NCBI RefSeq assembly: GCF_900109705.1
Contig: NZ_FOAI01000001.1
Span: 248,001-312,000, forward strand
Direction of reading: 5' to 3'
DNA: 64,000 bases
Source: Roseivivax marinus
Lineage (GTDB): Bacteria; Pseudomonadota; Alphaproteobacteria; Rhodobacterales; Rhodobacteraceae
A program made the position numbers and the translations under genes. Each line of letters starts with the position of its first letter. Positions within the stretch are counted from its first letter, which is position 1. The notes below the pieces were generated by a model. The model ran no database searches, was not told the origin of the DNA, and saw nothing but the letters and a program-made list of their open reading frames with translations. Positions 23,152 to 31,635 of the stretch are shown in pieces.

Positions 23152-24432
23152 ATGCCCGCCCGTCCCGCCGCCCCCGCCGCCGATCCCGCGCGCCGCGCCG
23201 CCGTGGACCTTCTGAACGGGGTCCTCGGCGAGGGTCGGCTGATGTCCGACCTGACCGCCGCGCCCGCGTTCCAGCGCCTGCCGCCCGAGGCCCGCGCCGC
23301 CGCGCAGCGGCTGGCGGCGGGCGTGCTGCGCGGGCTCGACCGCTGCGACGCGCTTCTCGAACCGCACCTGAGGAAGGCGCCGCCGCTGCGCGCGCGCAAC
23401 GTGCTGCGGCTCGGCGCGCTGGAGCTGGCCGAGGGCGGTGCGCCGCACGGCGTGGTCAACGAAGCGGTGGCGCTGCTCGCGGCGTCGAAGCGCACCGCGG
23501 GTTTCAAGGGGCTGGCCAACGCGGTGTTGCGCAAGCTCGCGCCCGAGGCGGCGGCCCGCTGGGCCGACCTGCCGGTGCCTGAGCTGCCGGAATGGCTGCG
23601 CGGCCCGCTGGTCGAGGCCTGGGGGGCCGAGGCCGTCGTCGCGATGGAGGCCGCCCACGCCGACGGCGCGCCGCTGGACCTGAGCCCGCGCTCGGACGCC
23701 GCCGCCGTGGCGGACGCGGTTGGCGGAACTGTCCTGCCCACCGGGTCGGTGCGCTGCGGAACGGCCGGGCAGGTCTCGGCGCTGCCGGGCTTCGACACCG
23801 GCGACTGGTGGGTGCAGGACGCCGCCGCCGCACTGCCGGCGCGGCTTCTGGGCGATGTCGCGGGGCTGCGCGTCCTCGACATGTGCGCCGCGCCGGGCGG
23901 CAAGACGCTTCAGCTTGCGGCGGCGGGCGCCGAGGTCACGGCGCTCGACCTGTCGGAGGCGCGGCTCGGGCGCCTGCACGAGAATCTCTCTCGCACCGGA
24001 CTTGCGGCCGAGGTGGTCGCGGGGGACGCGCTGGCCTTCGAGGGCGGCCCATTCGACGCGGTGCTGCTCGACGCGCCGTGCTCGGCCACCGGCACGATCC
24101 GGCGCCATCCGGACCTTCCTCACGCGCGGGCGGGCGAGGGGATCTCGGAGCTGATCGGCCTTCAGGCCGAGATGCTCGACCGTGCGCTGGCGCTGCTGAA
24201 GCCCGGCGGCCGGGTGGTGTTCTGCACCTGCTCGCTCATCCCCGACGAGGGCGAGGTGCAGATCGAGGAGGCGCTGGAGCGTCATCCGGGCCTGCGCGTC
24301 CTGCCGCCCGAGGCGCCGGGGATCGAGGAGGCGTGGCGCAGTTCCGAGGGCGGTCTGCGCCTGCGGCCGGATTACTGGTCCGATCGCGGCGGGATGGACG
24401 GCTTCTACATGGCGGTGCTGCAGCGCGACTGA
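23152..24432 (+). CDS. rsmB: RsmB/NOP family 16S rRNA (cytosine-5) methyltransferase
   Basis: This 426-aa SAM-dependent methyltransferase has an N-terminal NusB-like RNA-binding domain (RRAAVDLLNGVLGEGRLMSD to about residue 140). A catalytic domain follows. Motif I is LDMCAAPGGKTLQLA, and the motif IV cysteine is in LLDAPCSATGTIRRHPDL. The motif VI catalytic cysteine is in VVFCTCSLIPDEGE. It methylates C967 of 16S rRNA in E. coli. AAGGAAG precedes ATG 23152. The length is normal for RsmB. Confidence 0.93.
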   Translation: MPARPAAPAADPARRAAVDLLNGVLGEGRLMSDLTAAPAFQRLPPEARAAAQRLAAGVLRGLDRCDALLEPHLRKAPPLRARNVLRLGALELAEGGAPHGVVNEAVALLAASKRTAGFKGLANAVLRKLAPEAAARWADLPVPELPEWLRGPLVEAWGAEAVVAMEAAHADGAPLDLSPRSDAAAVADAVGGTVLPTGSVRCGTAGQVSALPGFDTGDWWVQDAAAALPARLLGDVAGLRVLDMCAAPGGKTLQLAAAGAEVTALDLSEARLGRLHENLSRTGLAAEVVAGDALAFEGGPFDAVLLDAPCSATGTIRRHPDLPHARAGEGISELIGLQAEMLDRALALLKPGGRVVFCTCSLIPDEGEVQIEEALERHPGLRVLPPEAPGIEEAWRSSEGGLRLRPDYWSDRGGMDGFYMAVLQRD

Positions 24433-24704
24433 CCGGGCGAGGCACTGACGCCGGGCGGGCGGCGGCCGGTGTGCCCGGCCGCCCGAGCCGTCTTCGTCCG
24501 GTGGCGCAGAACCAATGGCGCCGCGCCGTGGTCCGTCGCGGGACTGACCGTCGCGCCGGTGGCTTTGGCTCCGCCGGGCGCGGGCGGGTCGCGGGCGTCA
24601 CCGTCCGCCCGACCTGCGCGCCGCTATTTTCCTTGCGCCGATGCACCTCGTCACGGCACAGGGGCGGTATATGTGTGTCGCTGCACCAAGGGAGGCCGCC
24701 CGCG

Positions 24705-25592
24705 ATGGACAACTGGGACGAGATTCGCACCGCCTACCAGGTCGCGCGCCGGGGCACCGTGTCCGGCGCCGCCGAAGAGCTGGGCGTCCACCACGCCACC
24801 GTGATCCGGCACATCGACGCGCTCGAGGCGCGGCTCGGGGTGAAGCTGTTCCAGCGCCATGCGCGCGGCTACACCGCGACCGAGGCGGGCTCGGACCTTC
24901 TGCGCGTGGCGCAGACCACGGATGAGCAGTTCCAGCAGCTGGCCGGCCGCATCAAGGGGCGCGGCTCGGACGTGTCGGGCGACCTGCTGGTGACATCGCT
25001 CATCAACTTCGCGTCGCTGATGGTGCCGGCGCTGGTGTCGTTCCGGCAGGAGCATCCCGAGGTGCGGGTGCGCTACCTGACCGACGATCGCGTGTTCCGC
25101 CTGGAATACGGCGAGGCGCACGTGGCCCTGCGCGCGGGCAGCGCCCCGCAGGAGCCCGACAACGTCGCGCAGCGATTCGCGTCGGAGCCGGTCGCGCTGT
25201 TCGCGGCGCAGTCCTACATCGACCGCCAAGGCCGCCCCGAGGGGGTGGAGGACCTGGCCAACCACGATTTCGTCGGTCCCGAGAACCTCGACAGCCGGGC
25301 GCCGTTCTGGCGCTGGCAGCGCAAGCACGTCCCCGACGACCGGGTCGTGTTCCGCGCCGCCGATCCGCGGGTGCTGGAGCAGGCGCTGCTGCTGGGCGAC
25401 GGGCTCGGTTTCATGCGGACGCGGGATGCCAAGCGGCACGAGAACCTCGTCGAGATCATGCCGTCGCAGGACGACTGGACCACGCCCTTGTGGCTGGTGA
25501 CGCATGTGGACCTGCACCGCACCGCCAAGGTGCAGGCGTTCCTCAAGCACCTGAAGGCCTTCGCCGAGAACGGCTGGACCGAGCAGGACTAG
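24705..25592 (+). CDS. LysR family transcriptional regulator
   Basis: This 295-aa regulator has an N-terminal winged helix-turn-helix (IRTAYQVARRGTVSGAAEEL, HHATVIRHIDALEARLGVKL, FQRHARGYTATEAG). A LysR-type effector-binding domain starts at about residue 90 (SGDLLVTSLINFASLMVPAL). AAGGGAGG lies shortly before ATG 24705. The 272-base gap from rsmB carries the promoter. The target genes are not evident: the neighbours are rsmB (same strand) and an ArsR gene converging from the right. Confidence 0.88.
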   Translation: MDNWDEIRTAYQVARRGTVSGAAEELGVHHATVIRHIDALEARLGVKLFQRHARGYTATEAGSDLLRVAQTTDEQFQQLAGRIKGRGSDVSGDLLVTSLINFASLMVPALVSFRQEHPEVRVRYLTDDRVFRLEYGEAHVALRAGSAPQEPDNVAQRFASEPVALFAAQSYIDRQGRPEGVEDLANHDFVGPENLDSRAPFWRWQRKHVPDDRVVFRAADPRVLEQALLLGDGLGFMRTRDAKRHENLVEIMPSQDDWTTPLWLVTHVDLHRTAKVQAFLKHLKAFAENGWTEQD

Positions 25593-25598
25593 GGCGGG

Positions 25599-25946
25599 TC
25601 AGCCGCGCTCGGGCTCGTCGGGCTTCGGGGCGAGTTCCACCGCGAGGAATCGCTCGAAGGCGTCGAGGTGGACCGGCTCGAACTGGCCGAAGCCCTGCAT
25701 CCAGACGCTGGCGGCGCGCAGCGCGTCGGGTTCGAGCTGGCACCAGCGCAGGCGGCCGCGCTTCTCCTGGCTGATGAGCCCCGCCTGCGCGAGAATCGCG
25801 AGGTGCTTCGAGACGCCCGCCAGCGAGATGTCGAAGGCGGCGGCCACGTCCGTCACCGCCATGTCGTCCTCGAGCAGCAGCGTGAGGATGCGGCGGCGGG
25901 TGGGATCGGCCAGCGCCGAGAACACGAGGTCGAGGTCGCGGGTCAT
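25599..25946 (-). CDS. ArsR family winged-helix transcriptional regulator
   Basis: This 115-aa regulator shows the ArsR HTH core: LVFSALADPTRRRILTLLLE, VTDVAAAFDISLAGVSKHLA, ILAQAGLISQEKRGRLRWCQ. Cysteines for an ELCVC-type metal site are absent, so it belongs to the non-metal SmtB/ArsR subgroup that often controls SRPBCC/AHSA1 proteins. No such partner is adjacent here. It is convergent with the LysR gene, 6 bases apart. Confidence 0.88.
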   Translation of the reverse strand: MTRDLDLVFSALADPTRRRILTLLLEDDMAVTDVAAAFDISLAGVSKHLAILAQAGLISQEKRGRLRWCQLEPDALRAASVWMQGFGQFEPVHLDAFERFLAVELAPKPDEPERG

Positions 25947-26150
25947 CCGCGCACCGGGCAGAACATCGCCTGAACGGGGCGCATGTCGGCCGAAAACCGC
26001 CCGTATGCCGGAAATGTTCGCATTATCTTAACTCGCGCGCTGGACAGCTACGGCCCATACTACAGGTCGCGTATCCACGCCAATCCGCAGAAACGCCGCG
26101 CCCGACGCGGCGATCACGGCCCAAAGGGCGAAGGACAGGAGACCACGACC

Positions 26151-26687
26151 ATGACGCACCTCACACGCGCGCTTGCCGCGCTTGCGGTGACCGGCGCCGC
26201 TGCCGCGGCTGCCGTCCCGGCGCAGGCCCAGGACACGCAGACCTGCGGCATCTACGTCTTTTTCAACAGCGGCCAGTCCAGTGTCGGCGCCTCGGCGCGC
26301 GACGTGCTGATCGAGTTCGCGCGCGACTATCCCGGCGCGCAAATGACGGTCACCGGCTATTCCGACGCCGCTGGCAGCGCCGCGGCGAACCAGGCGCTGT
26401 CGCTCCAGCGCGCCCAGAGCGTGGCCGCGGCCCTTGCCGGCACCGAGATCTTCGCCGTCAACGGCGTGGGCGAGGCCGTGCGCCCCGGCACCACCGGGCC
26501 GAACGATCCCTCCAACCGCCGTGTCGAGGCGCTGCGCGCCGATTGCGACGAGGTTCCCGGCGTGGTGACCGACAACGCGGGCCTCGCGGCAGGCGCGGGC
26601 GTCGCCGCACTTGCCATCGGCGCGGCCGTCGCAGGTGACGACGACGACAGCGACAGCGGCACCTCGACCGGCGGAACCGGCGACTGA
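26151..26687 (+). CDS. OmpA family periplasmic protein with Gly/Ala helix and acidic tail
   Basis: This 178-aa product has a signal peptide (MTHLTRALAALAVTGAAAAA, ending AQA). An OmpA-like peptidoglycan-associating domain at about 30-140 follows: GIYVFFNSGQSSVGASARDV, TVTGYSDAAGSAAANQALSL, QRAQSVAAAL, and DPSNRRVEAL with the family R. A hydrophobic segment (GLAAGAGVAALAIGAAVAG) and an acidic tail (DDDDSDSGTSTGGTG) end the protein. The same tail design occurs in the next gene. AGGACAGGAG precedes ATG 26151. Confidence 0.82.
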   Translation: MTHLTRALAALAVTGAAAAAAVPAQAQDTQTCGIYVFFNSGQSSVGASARDVLIEFARDYPGAQMTVTGYSDAAGSAAANQALSLQRAQSVAAALAGTEIFAVNGVGEAVRPGTTGPNDPSNRRVEALRADCDEVPGVVTDNAGLAAGAGVAALAIGAAVAGDDDDSDSGTSTGGTGD

Positions 26688-26823
26688 ATGATGCGTTTTC
26701 GCGCTGCGACGGCGTAAAAAGGCAACAGCTGACGGCACCAATACGATTTTCTATGGTAATGGCGGCGCGCAATCGTCTATGGGTGCAATCAGCGGAACTC
26801 CACTGCATGAAGAGAGAGACGGC

Positions 26824-27111
26824 ATGAACATTTCCATCAAGGCACTCGTGGCGGCCACCGCATCGGCCACCCTCCTGGCAACTTCGGCCTTCGCAGGCGG
26901 CAAGAGCGACGTGGTCATGGACCCGGTCGTCGTGGGTGACGACGACGTCGTCGTTCCCGCAGCAGGTTCGTCGCTCGCAGGCGGCACCGGCCTCGCGATC
27001 GCAGCAGGCGTCGGCGCACTCGCCATCGCAGCTGCCGTTGCAGGCGGCGACGACGATGACGATTCGGACGACAGCACCTCGACCACCCCGACCGATCAGG
27101 CAGAAGACTGA
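26824..27111 (+). CDS. Small secreted protein sharing the Gly/Ala-acidic tail
   Basis: This 95-aa product has a signal peptide (MNISIKALVAATASATLLAT, ending AFA). An acidic/valine stretch (VVMDPVVVGDDDVVVP) follows. A hydrophobic run (GLAIAAGVGALAIAAAVAGG) and an Asp/Ser/Thr tail (DDDDDSDDSTSTTPT) end it. The last 35 residues match those of the OmpA-like protein just upstream, so the tail has been shared or duplicated. GAGAGAC lies before ATG 26824, and a strong terminator follows. The function is unknown. Confidence 0.72.
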   Translation: MNISIKALVAATASATLLATSAFAGGKSDVVMDPVVVGDDDVVVPAAGSSLAGGTGLAIAAGVGALAIAAAVAGGDDDDDSDDSTSTTPTDQAED

Positions 27112-27155
27112 TACGTCGGCGCCGTCCTGTCGGACGGTGCGAGGACAGAGTTCAG

Positions 27156-27190
27156 GAGGCGCGCCCCAGCCGGGCGCGCCTCTTTTCTTT
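27156..27190 (+). terminator. Rho-independent terminator after the small secreted-protein gene
   Basis: GAGGCGCGCCC (27156-27166) pairs with GGGCGCGCCTC (27172-27182) with a 5-base loop, followed by TTTTCTTT. It ends the transcript of the gene at 26824. Confidence 0.88.
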
Positions 27191-27451
27191 GCGCGGTATT
27201 CCGTGCGCGGTGCCCGCGACGCCGATCCGGTCGGCAAGACCGCGGGTGGGGCGTCCGTCGGCGGTGGTGCGGGCACCCACGCCATGCTCAACCCGCCGGT
27301 TGAATAAGGCCGTGCCGTCAGATCGGACCCGCGCAGTCTTGCGAGAGTCGGAATTCCGAACATTTCCAGCCGCTTACACGGCGCTTGCGGCTGCTTGACT
27401 TGAAGCGGCCGGCGACATAGCAACCTCGCGACGATCCGACAGGGGTGCAGA
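27191..27451. other. Intergenic region upstream of the F0 operon
   Basis: No gene is seen in the 340-base gap between the secreted-protein gene and atpI. Its first part is the terminator at 27156-27190. The AT-richer section around 27340-27420 (ggaattccgaacatttccag) is the probable promoter region of the ATP synthase F0 operon. Confidence 0.4.
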
Positions 27452-27805
27452 TTGACCGAACCCGATCCCAAGGCCCGGATGAAGGCGCTCGAGGCGCGCA
27501 TCGCGGCGGCCCGGGGACGCAAGGACGGCGAGAAGCGCCACCAGGAGGAGCATTACAGTCAGGCCCAGATGGCCTGGCGCATGGTCATCGAGCTGGTCGC
27601 GGGTCTCTGCATCGGCTTCGGGATGGGGTTCGGGCTCGACTACCTGTTCGGGACGACGCCGTTCCTGATGGTCATTTTCACTTTGCTGGGCTTCGTGGCC
27701 GGCGTGCAGACGATGATCCGCAGCGCCAACGAGATCCAGCGCCGCGGTTTGATGGACGATACGGGCGAGACGCCCGCCGAGAACGAGGACGAGGGTCATG
27801 GCTGA
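27452..27805 (+). CDS. atpI: ATP synthase assembly protein AtpI
   Basis: This 117-aa product starts at TTG 27452 with AGGGG 6 bases upstream. A charged N-terminus ([20 protein letters not shown]) leads to two hydrophobic segments: [20 protein letters not shown] and [20 protein letters not shown]. This is the AtpI pattern. AtpI assists assembly of the c-ring. The end overlaps atpB by 8 bases. Confidence 0.88.
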   Translation: MTEPDPKARMKALEARIAAARGRKDGEKRHQEEHYSQAQMAWRMVIELVAGLCIGFGMGFGLDYLFGTTPFLMVIFTLLGFVAGVQTMIRSANEIQRRGLMDDTGETPAENEDEGHG

Positions 27806-28583
27806 AACCACGGGCGAAGCACACGGCGCGGCAGACGCGGCACACGGCGACGGCGGCGGCCTGGTCTTCCACCCGATGGACCAGTTCATCGTCGAGCCGC
27901 TGTTCGGCGACGGCGCCGTGAACATGCTGACCGTCACCAACGTGACGCTGTGGATGGCGATCGCGGTTCTGTGCATCATGGCGCTGATGGTTCTGGGCAC
28001 CAGCGGCCGGGGCATCGTGCCGGGCCGGGTCCAGTCGGTCGCCGAGCTTGCCTACGGCTTCGTCTACAAGATGGTCGAGGACGTCAGCGGCAAGGACGGG
28101 GTGAAGTATTTCCCCTACATCATGACGCTGTTCATGTTCATCGTCTTCAGCAACTTCCTCGGGCTGATCCCGATGGCGTTCACCACGACCTCGCACTTCG
28201 CGGTCACCGTGGTGCTGGCCCTGGCGGTGTTCATCGGCGTGACGGCGCTCGGCTTCGTCAAGCACGGCGTGAAGTTCCTCGAGCTGTTCTGGGTGACCTC
28301 GGCGCCGCTGGCGTTGCGCCCGGTGCTGGCGGTGATCGAGCTGATCTCGTACTTCGTGCGGCCGGTCAGCCACTCCATCCGTCTTGCCGGCAACCTCATG
28401 GCCGGCCACGCGGTCATCAAGGTCTTCGCGGGCTTTGCCGCGCTGGCGGCGGTGTCGCCGATCTCGGTCCTCGCGATCACCGCGATGTACGGGCTCGAGG
28501 TGCTGGTGGCCTTCATCCAGGCCTACGTCTTCACGATCCTCACCTGCGTCTACCTCAAGGACGCACTGCATCCGCATCACTGA
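27798..28583 (+). CDS. atpB: ATP synthase F0 subunit a
   Basis: This 261-aa inner-membrane proton channel subunit carries the essential arginine in [20 protein letters not shown]. The C-terminal helix motif ([20 protein letters not shown]) and several further hydrophobic helices are present. The N-terminal soluble stretch ([20 protein letters not shown]) is typical of alphaproteobacterial AtpB. It is translated with atpI through overlapping ends and followed by atpE. Confidence 0.97.
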   Translation: MAETTGEAHGAADAAHGDGGGLVFHPMDQFIVEPLFGDGAVNMLTVTNVTLWMAIAVLCIMALMVLGTSGRGIVPGRVQSVAELAYGFVYKMVEDVSGKDGVKYFPYIMTLFMFIVFSNFLGLIPMAFTTTSHFAVTVVLALAVFIGVTALGFVKHGVKFLELFWVTSAPLALRPVLAVIELISYFVRPVSHSIRLAGNLMAGHAVIKVFAGFAALAAVSPISVLAITAMYGLEVLVAFIQAYVFTILTCVYLKDALHPHH

Positions 28584-28671
28584 ACGTGCGGCGGGCTCCG
28601 GTCCGCCCGCGCCGGCCCCGGCCGGACGACCCATCACGAACGCAACTTCCAATTCGTAAGGAGAATTCACC

Positions 28672-28896
28672 ATGGAAGGGCAACTCGCACACATCGGCGC
28701 AGGTCTTGCTGGTCTCGGCTGCGGCCTCTCGGCACTCGGCGTCGGCAATGTCGCCGCGAACTACCTCTCGGGCGCCCTGCGCAACCCCTCGGCTGCCGCT
28801 TCGCAGACCGCGACGCTCTTCATCGGCATCGCCTTCGCGGAAGCCCTGGGCATCTTCTCGTTCCTCGTCGCCCTGCTGCTGATGTTCGCGGTCTGA
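28672..28896 (+). CDS. atpE: ATP synthase F0 subunit c
   Basis: This 74-aa proteolipid is the rotor ring subunit. Two hairpin helices are separated by the polar loop RNPSA (R37-N38-P39). The proton-carrying carboxylate is Glu57 in [20 protein letters not shown]. The first helix has the Gly-rich packing pattern ([17 protein letters not shown]). AAGGAG precedes ATG 28672. Confidence 0.98.
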   Translation: MEGQLAHIGAGLAGLGCGLSALGVGNVAANYLSGALRNPSAAASQTATLFIGIAFAEALGIFSFLVALLLMFAV

Positions 28897-28988
28897 ACCG
28901 CGACAGGCTACGAGACGATCCTTACGCGCGGGCGGTGCCGGTCGATCCGGCCCCGCCCGTTGTGATCACCCACTGACCGGAGGGCGCC

Positions 28989-29540
28989 ATGGCGACCGAA
29001 CCGTATCAGCAGGAGCTTGCCGGCGCGTGTGTCGGCCCCAACGGCTCTGCCATCGGCATGCCGCAGCTCTGCGGCGACTGGGTGTGGAACCAGGTCTTCT
29101 GGCTGGTTCTCGCACTGGTCGCCATCTACTTCGTGCTGAACCGCGTCGCGCTGCCGCGCATCGCGGCGATCCTGGCCGAGCGTCAGGGCACCATCACCGG
29201 TGACCTCGCGAAGGCCGAGGATCTCAAGCGCAGCGCCGAGGAGGCCGAGGCCGCCTACGACAAGGCGCTGGCCGATGCGCGCACCGAGGCGCGCAAGATC
29301 GCCGACGAGACCCGCGCGGAAATCCGTGCCGAGGTCGAGGAGGCGGAAGCCAAGGCGGACGCGGACATCGCCGCGAAGACCGCCGAATCGGAAAAGCAGA
29401 TCGCCGAGATCCGCGCCTCCGCGCTCGCCAATGTCGAGCAGGTGGCCAAGGAGACGGCGGAGGCGCTTGTCGCCGCGCTGGGCATCGACGCGTCGAAAGC
29501 CGAGCTGGACGCGGCTGTCGACAAGCGGATCGAGGGGTAA
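28989..29540 (+). CDS. ATP synthase F0 subunit b'
   Basis: This 183-aa peripheral-stalk subunit has one membrane helix ([20 protein letters not shown]) followed by a long Glu/Ala/Lys coiled coil ([20 protein letters not shown] onward). It is the b' type used by photosynthetic bacteria and most Alphaproteobacteria, paired with the b subunit of the next gene. CCGGAGGGC precedes ATG 28989. It ends 4 bases before the b gene. Confidence 0.95.
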   Translation: MATEPYQQELAGACVGPNGSAIGMPQLCGDWVWNQVFWLVLALVAIYFVLNRVALPRIAAILAERQGTITGDLAKAEDLKRSAEEAEAAYDKALADARTEARKIADETRAEIRAEVEEAEAKADADIAAKTAESEKQIAEIRASALANVEQVAKETAEALVAALGIDASKAELDAAVDKRIEG

Positions 29541-29544
29541 CGTC

Positions 29545-30111
29545 ATGCGCAAGCCGATCATCGCACTGAGCGTGCTGGCCGCGCTGGCGGCGACGCCCGC
29601 GGCCGCGGCAGGAGACGTGTTCTTCTCGCTCAACAACACCGACTTCATCGTGCTGCTGGCCTTCGTGCTGTTCATCGCGGTGCTGCTGTACTTCAACGTG
29701 CCCACGCTGCTGGGCAAGATGCTGGACAAGCGCGCCGAGGGCATCCAGTCCGAGCTCGACGAGGCGCGGACGATCCGCGAGGAGGCGCAGAGCCTTCTGG
29801 CGTCCTACGAGCGCAAGCAGCGCGAGGTGCAGGACCAGGCGGACCGCATCGTGGCGCAGGCCCGCGAAGACGCCCGCGCGGCGGCGGACGACGCCAAGCG
29901 CGACCTCGATCGCTCGATCGAGCGCCGTCTGCAGGCCGCCGAGGACCAGATCGCGTCGGCCGAGGCGTCGGCGGTGGACGAGGTCCGCAACCGCGCCATC
30001 GACGTGGCTGTGGCCGCGGCCCGCGAAGTGGTGTCGCGCGAGATCAGCGACGCCAAGCGCGCGGAGCTGATCGACCAGTCCATCGAGACGGTGAACCAGC
30101 GCCTGAACTGA
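29545..30111 (+). CDS. atpF: ATP synthase F0 subunit b
   Basis: The product is 188 aa. An N-terminal hydrophobic leader (MRKPIIALSVLAALAATPAA) precedes the conserved membrane helix (TDFIVLLAFVLFIAVLLYFN). Then VPTLLGKMLDKRAEGIQSEL leads into the coiled-coil stalk that binds the delta subunit. The leader could be a cleaved signal peptide, which is seen in some alphaproteobacterial b subunits. It is the last gene of the F0 operon; a terminator follows. The F1 genes are not in this window, as expected for separate operons. Confidence 0.95.
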   Translation: MRKPIIALSVLAALAATPAAAAGDVFFSLNNTDFIVLLAFVLFIAVLLYFNVPTLLGKMLDKRAEGIQSELDEARTIREEAQSLLASYERKQREVQDQADRIVAQAREDARAAADDAKRDLDRSIERRLQAAEDQIASAEASAVDEVRNRAIDVAVAAAREVVSREISDAKRAELIDQSIETVNQRLN

Positions 30112-30150
30112 GATCGCGACGGGGCGTGATCCCCGGCCGCTTGCACAAAG

Positions 30151-30181
30151 AGCCCGGTGCCGCGAGGTGCCGGGCTTTTTC
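30151..30181 (+). terminator. Terminator of the F0 operon
   Basis: AGCCCGG (30151-30157) pairs with CCGGGCT (30170-30176), followed by a run of T. It lies 40 bases after the atpF stop. The rest of the gap to 30389 shows no gene. Confidence 0.82.
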
Positions 30182-30389
30182 GTGGGCGGGCGTCCGGACG
30201 GCGCTCGGCTGCGCCATCGCCCCGCCCGCCGTCCCGCCGGCGTTGCGCTGGGGAGGAGGGGGCGTGTGGATGCGAACGGTGTTGGGGTGAGAAAGATCTC
30301 CGGGCCGGACCATTTCGGGACCAGCCGCGGTGGCTGGTCCTCGTCCCGCGCGCCGGGCCCGAGCGAGGGCCCGTCGGTCCCGCGTCGCC

Positions 30390-31544
30390 TCAGCGCGGCA
30401 GCGGCAGGGTGCCCCGGTTGTAGGGCGTCCAGTCGGTGATCTCGGGATAGAACTGCCGCCGCCATGCCCGCACGCGCGGGTTCATCACCCGGCGCCAGAC
30501 CGGCGGGACCATCGCCGCCATCGCCATCAGCGGGTAGCCGTAGGGCAGCTGTGGCGCCTCTTCCTCGGCGTAGGTCTGGAGCAGGGGAAAGCGCCGGTCG
30601 GGCTTGTAGTGGTGATCCGAGTGACGCTGCAGGTTGATGAGCAGCCAGTTCGACGCGGTGTGCGAGGCGTTCCACGAGTGGCGCGGCTTCACGTGCTCGT
30701 AGCGGCCGTGGCCCTCGTGCTTGCGGGTGAGGCCGTAGTGCTCGACGTAGTTGATGAGCTCGAGCTGCCAGATCGCCACGCCGGCCTGCACCGCGAAAAG
30801 GCCCAGACCGGCCCAGCCGCCGAGCAGCGCGGCCAGGGCCAGCATCGCGGCCTGGAGGCCCCAGTAGATCCAGAACGGGTTTCGGTGGTGTGTCCACGGC
30901 AGCCCGCGCCGCGCGAGCATGGCGCGCTCGGCCTCGAAGGCGGACACCAGCGATTGCCGCAGCACCCGCGGGTAGAAGCGGTGGAAGCCCTCGTTGTAGC
31001 GCGCGGTCACCGGATCGCGCGGGGTGCCGACATAGCGGTGGTGGACGTGCAGGTGCTCGGACCGGAAGTGGCCGTAGAGGACCATCGCGAGCAGCAGGTC
31101 GCCCAGCCGCCGTTCCCACCGGTTCCGCTGGTGCATGAGCTCGTGGGCGTAGTTGATCCCGATGGTGCCCGAGATCACGCCCATGCCCGCGAAGAGCGCG
31201 ATCTTCTCGCCGGTGCCCAGGTGGTCCGAGGGCGCGATCCAGGCGATCAGGCCGAACAGCGTGGCGCCTTGCAGCGGTGGCCAGACCAGCGTGACGAGGC
31301 GATACCAGACGAGCTGCGACTCCTCGGTCATCGGGTCCGCATTCTCGGTGTTGAGGCCGAGCGCCGCGTCGAGGGCCGAGAACAGGTACCACGTCAGCAG
31401 AGGCGGCAGGGCCAGCCACGCGCCGCCCCTGGCCGCCGCGATCCAGAGGACCGGCAGCAGCAGCAGCGACACCCAGAACGGCAGCGCCGCGGTCAGTCGG
31501 GCGATGGCGGGGCGGCTGGGGGCGGTGTCGGTCGTGTCGGTCAT
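30390..31544 (-). CDS. alkB: Alkane 1-monooxygenase (AlkB-type integral membrane di-iron hydroxylase)
   Basis: This 384-aa membrane enzyme hydroxylates medium-chain alkanes at the terminal carbon using O2 and electrons from rubredoxin. All histidine boxes are present: NYAHELMHQ (HELxH), SEHLHVHHRYVG (HxxHH) and LQRHSDHHYKP (HxxHH). The AlkB-specific NYVEHYGLTRK (NYxEHYG) is present too. Hydrophobic pairs precede each box. No rubredoxin, rubredoxin reductase or alcohol dehydrogenase gene lies nearby, so electron partners must come from elsewhere. Its own promoter must lie in the 91 bases to mutY. Confidence 0.93.
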   Translation of the reverse strand: MTDTTDTAPSRPAIARLTAALPFWVSLLLLPVLWIAAARGGAWLALPPLLTWYLFSALDAALGLNTENADPMTEESQLVWYRLVTLVWPPLQGATLFGLIAWIAPSDHLGTGEKIALFAGMGVISGTIGINYAHELMHQRNRWERRLGDLLLAMVLYGHFRSEHLHVHHRYVGTPRDPVTARYNEGFHRFYPRVLRQSLVSAFEAERAMLARRGLPWTHHRNPFWIYWGLQAAMLALAALLGGWAGLGLFAVQAGVAIWQLELINYVEHYGLTRKHEGHGRYEHVKPRHSWNASHTASNWLLINLQRHSDHHYKPDRRFPLLQTYAEEEAPQLPYGYPLMAMAAMVPPVWRRVMNPRVRAWRRQFYPEITDWTPYNRGTLPLPR

Positions 31545-31635
31545 GCGCGCGCTCCGGGGCGGGTGATCCTGTCAGTTACCGCGTCCCGGGCCGCGCGGCC
31601 AAGTGAGCACCGTGCCGCAGGCGGACGGGGCGGGC

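Noticed and set aside
24454..24486. GC-rich inverted repeat after rsmB as a terminator
   Set aside because: The arms can pair, but no T-run follows and pairing is imperfect, so it is not annotated.
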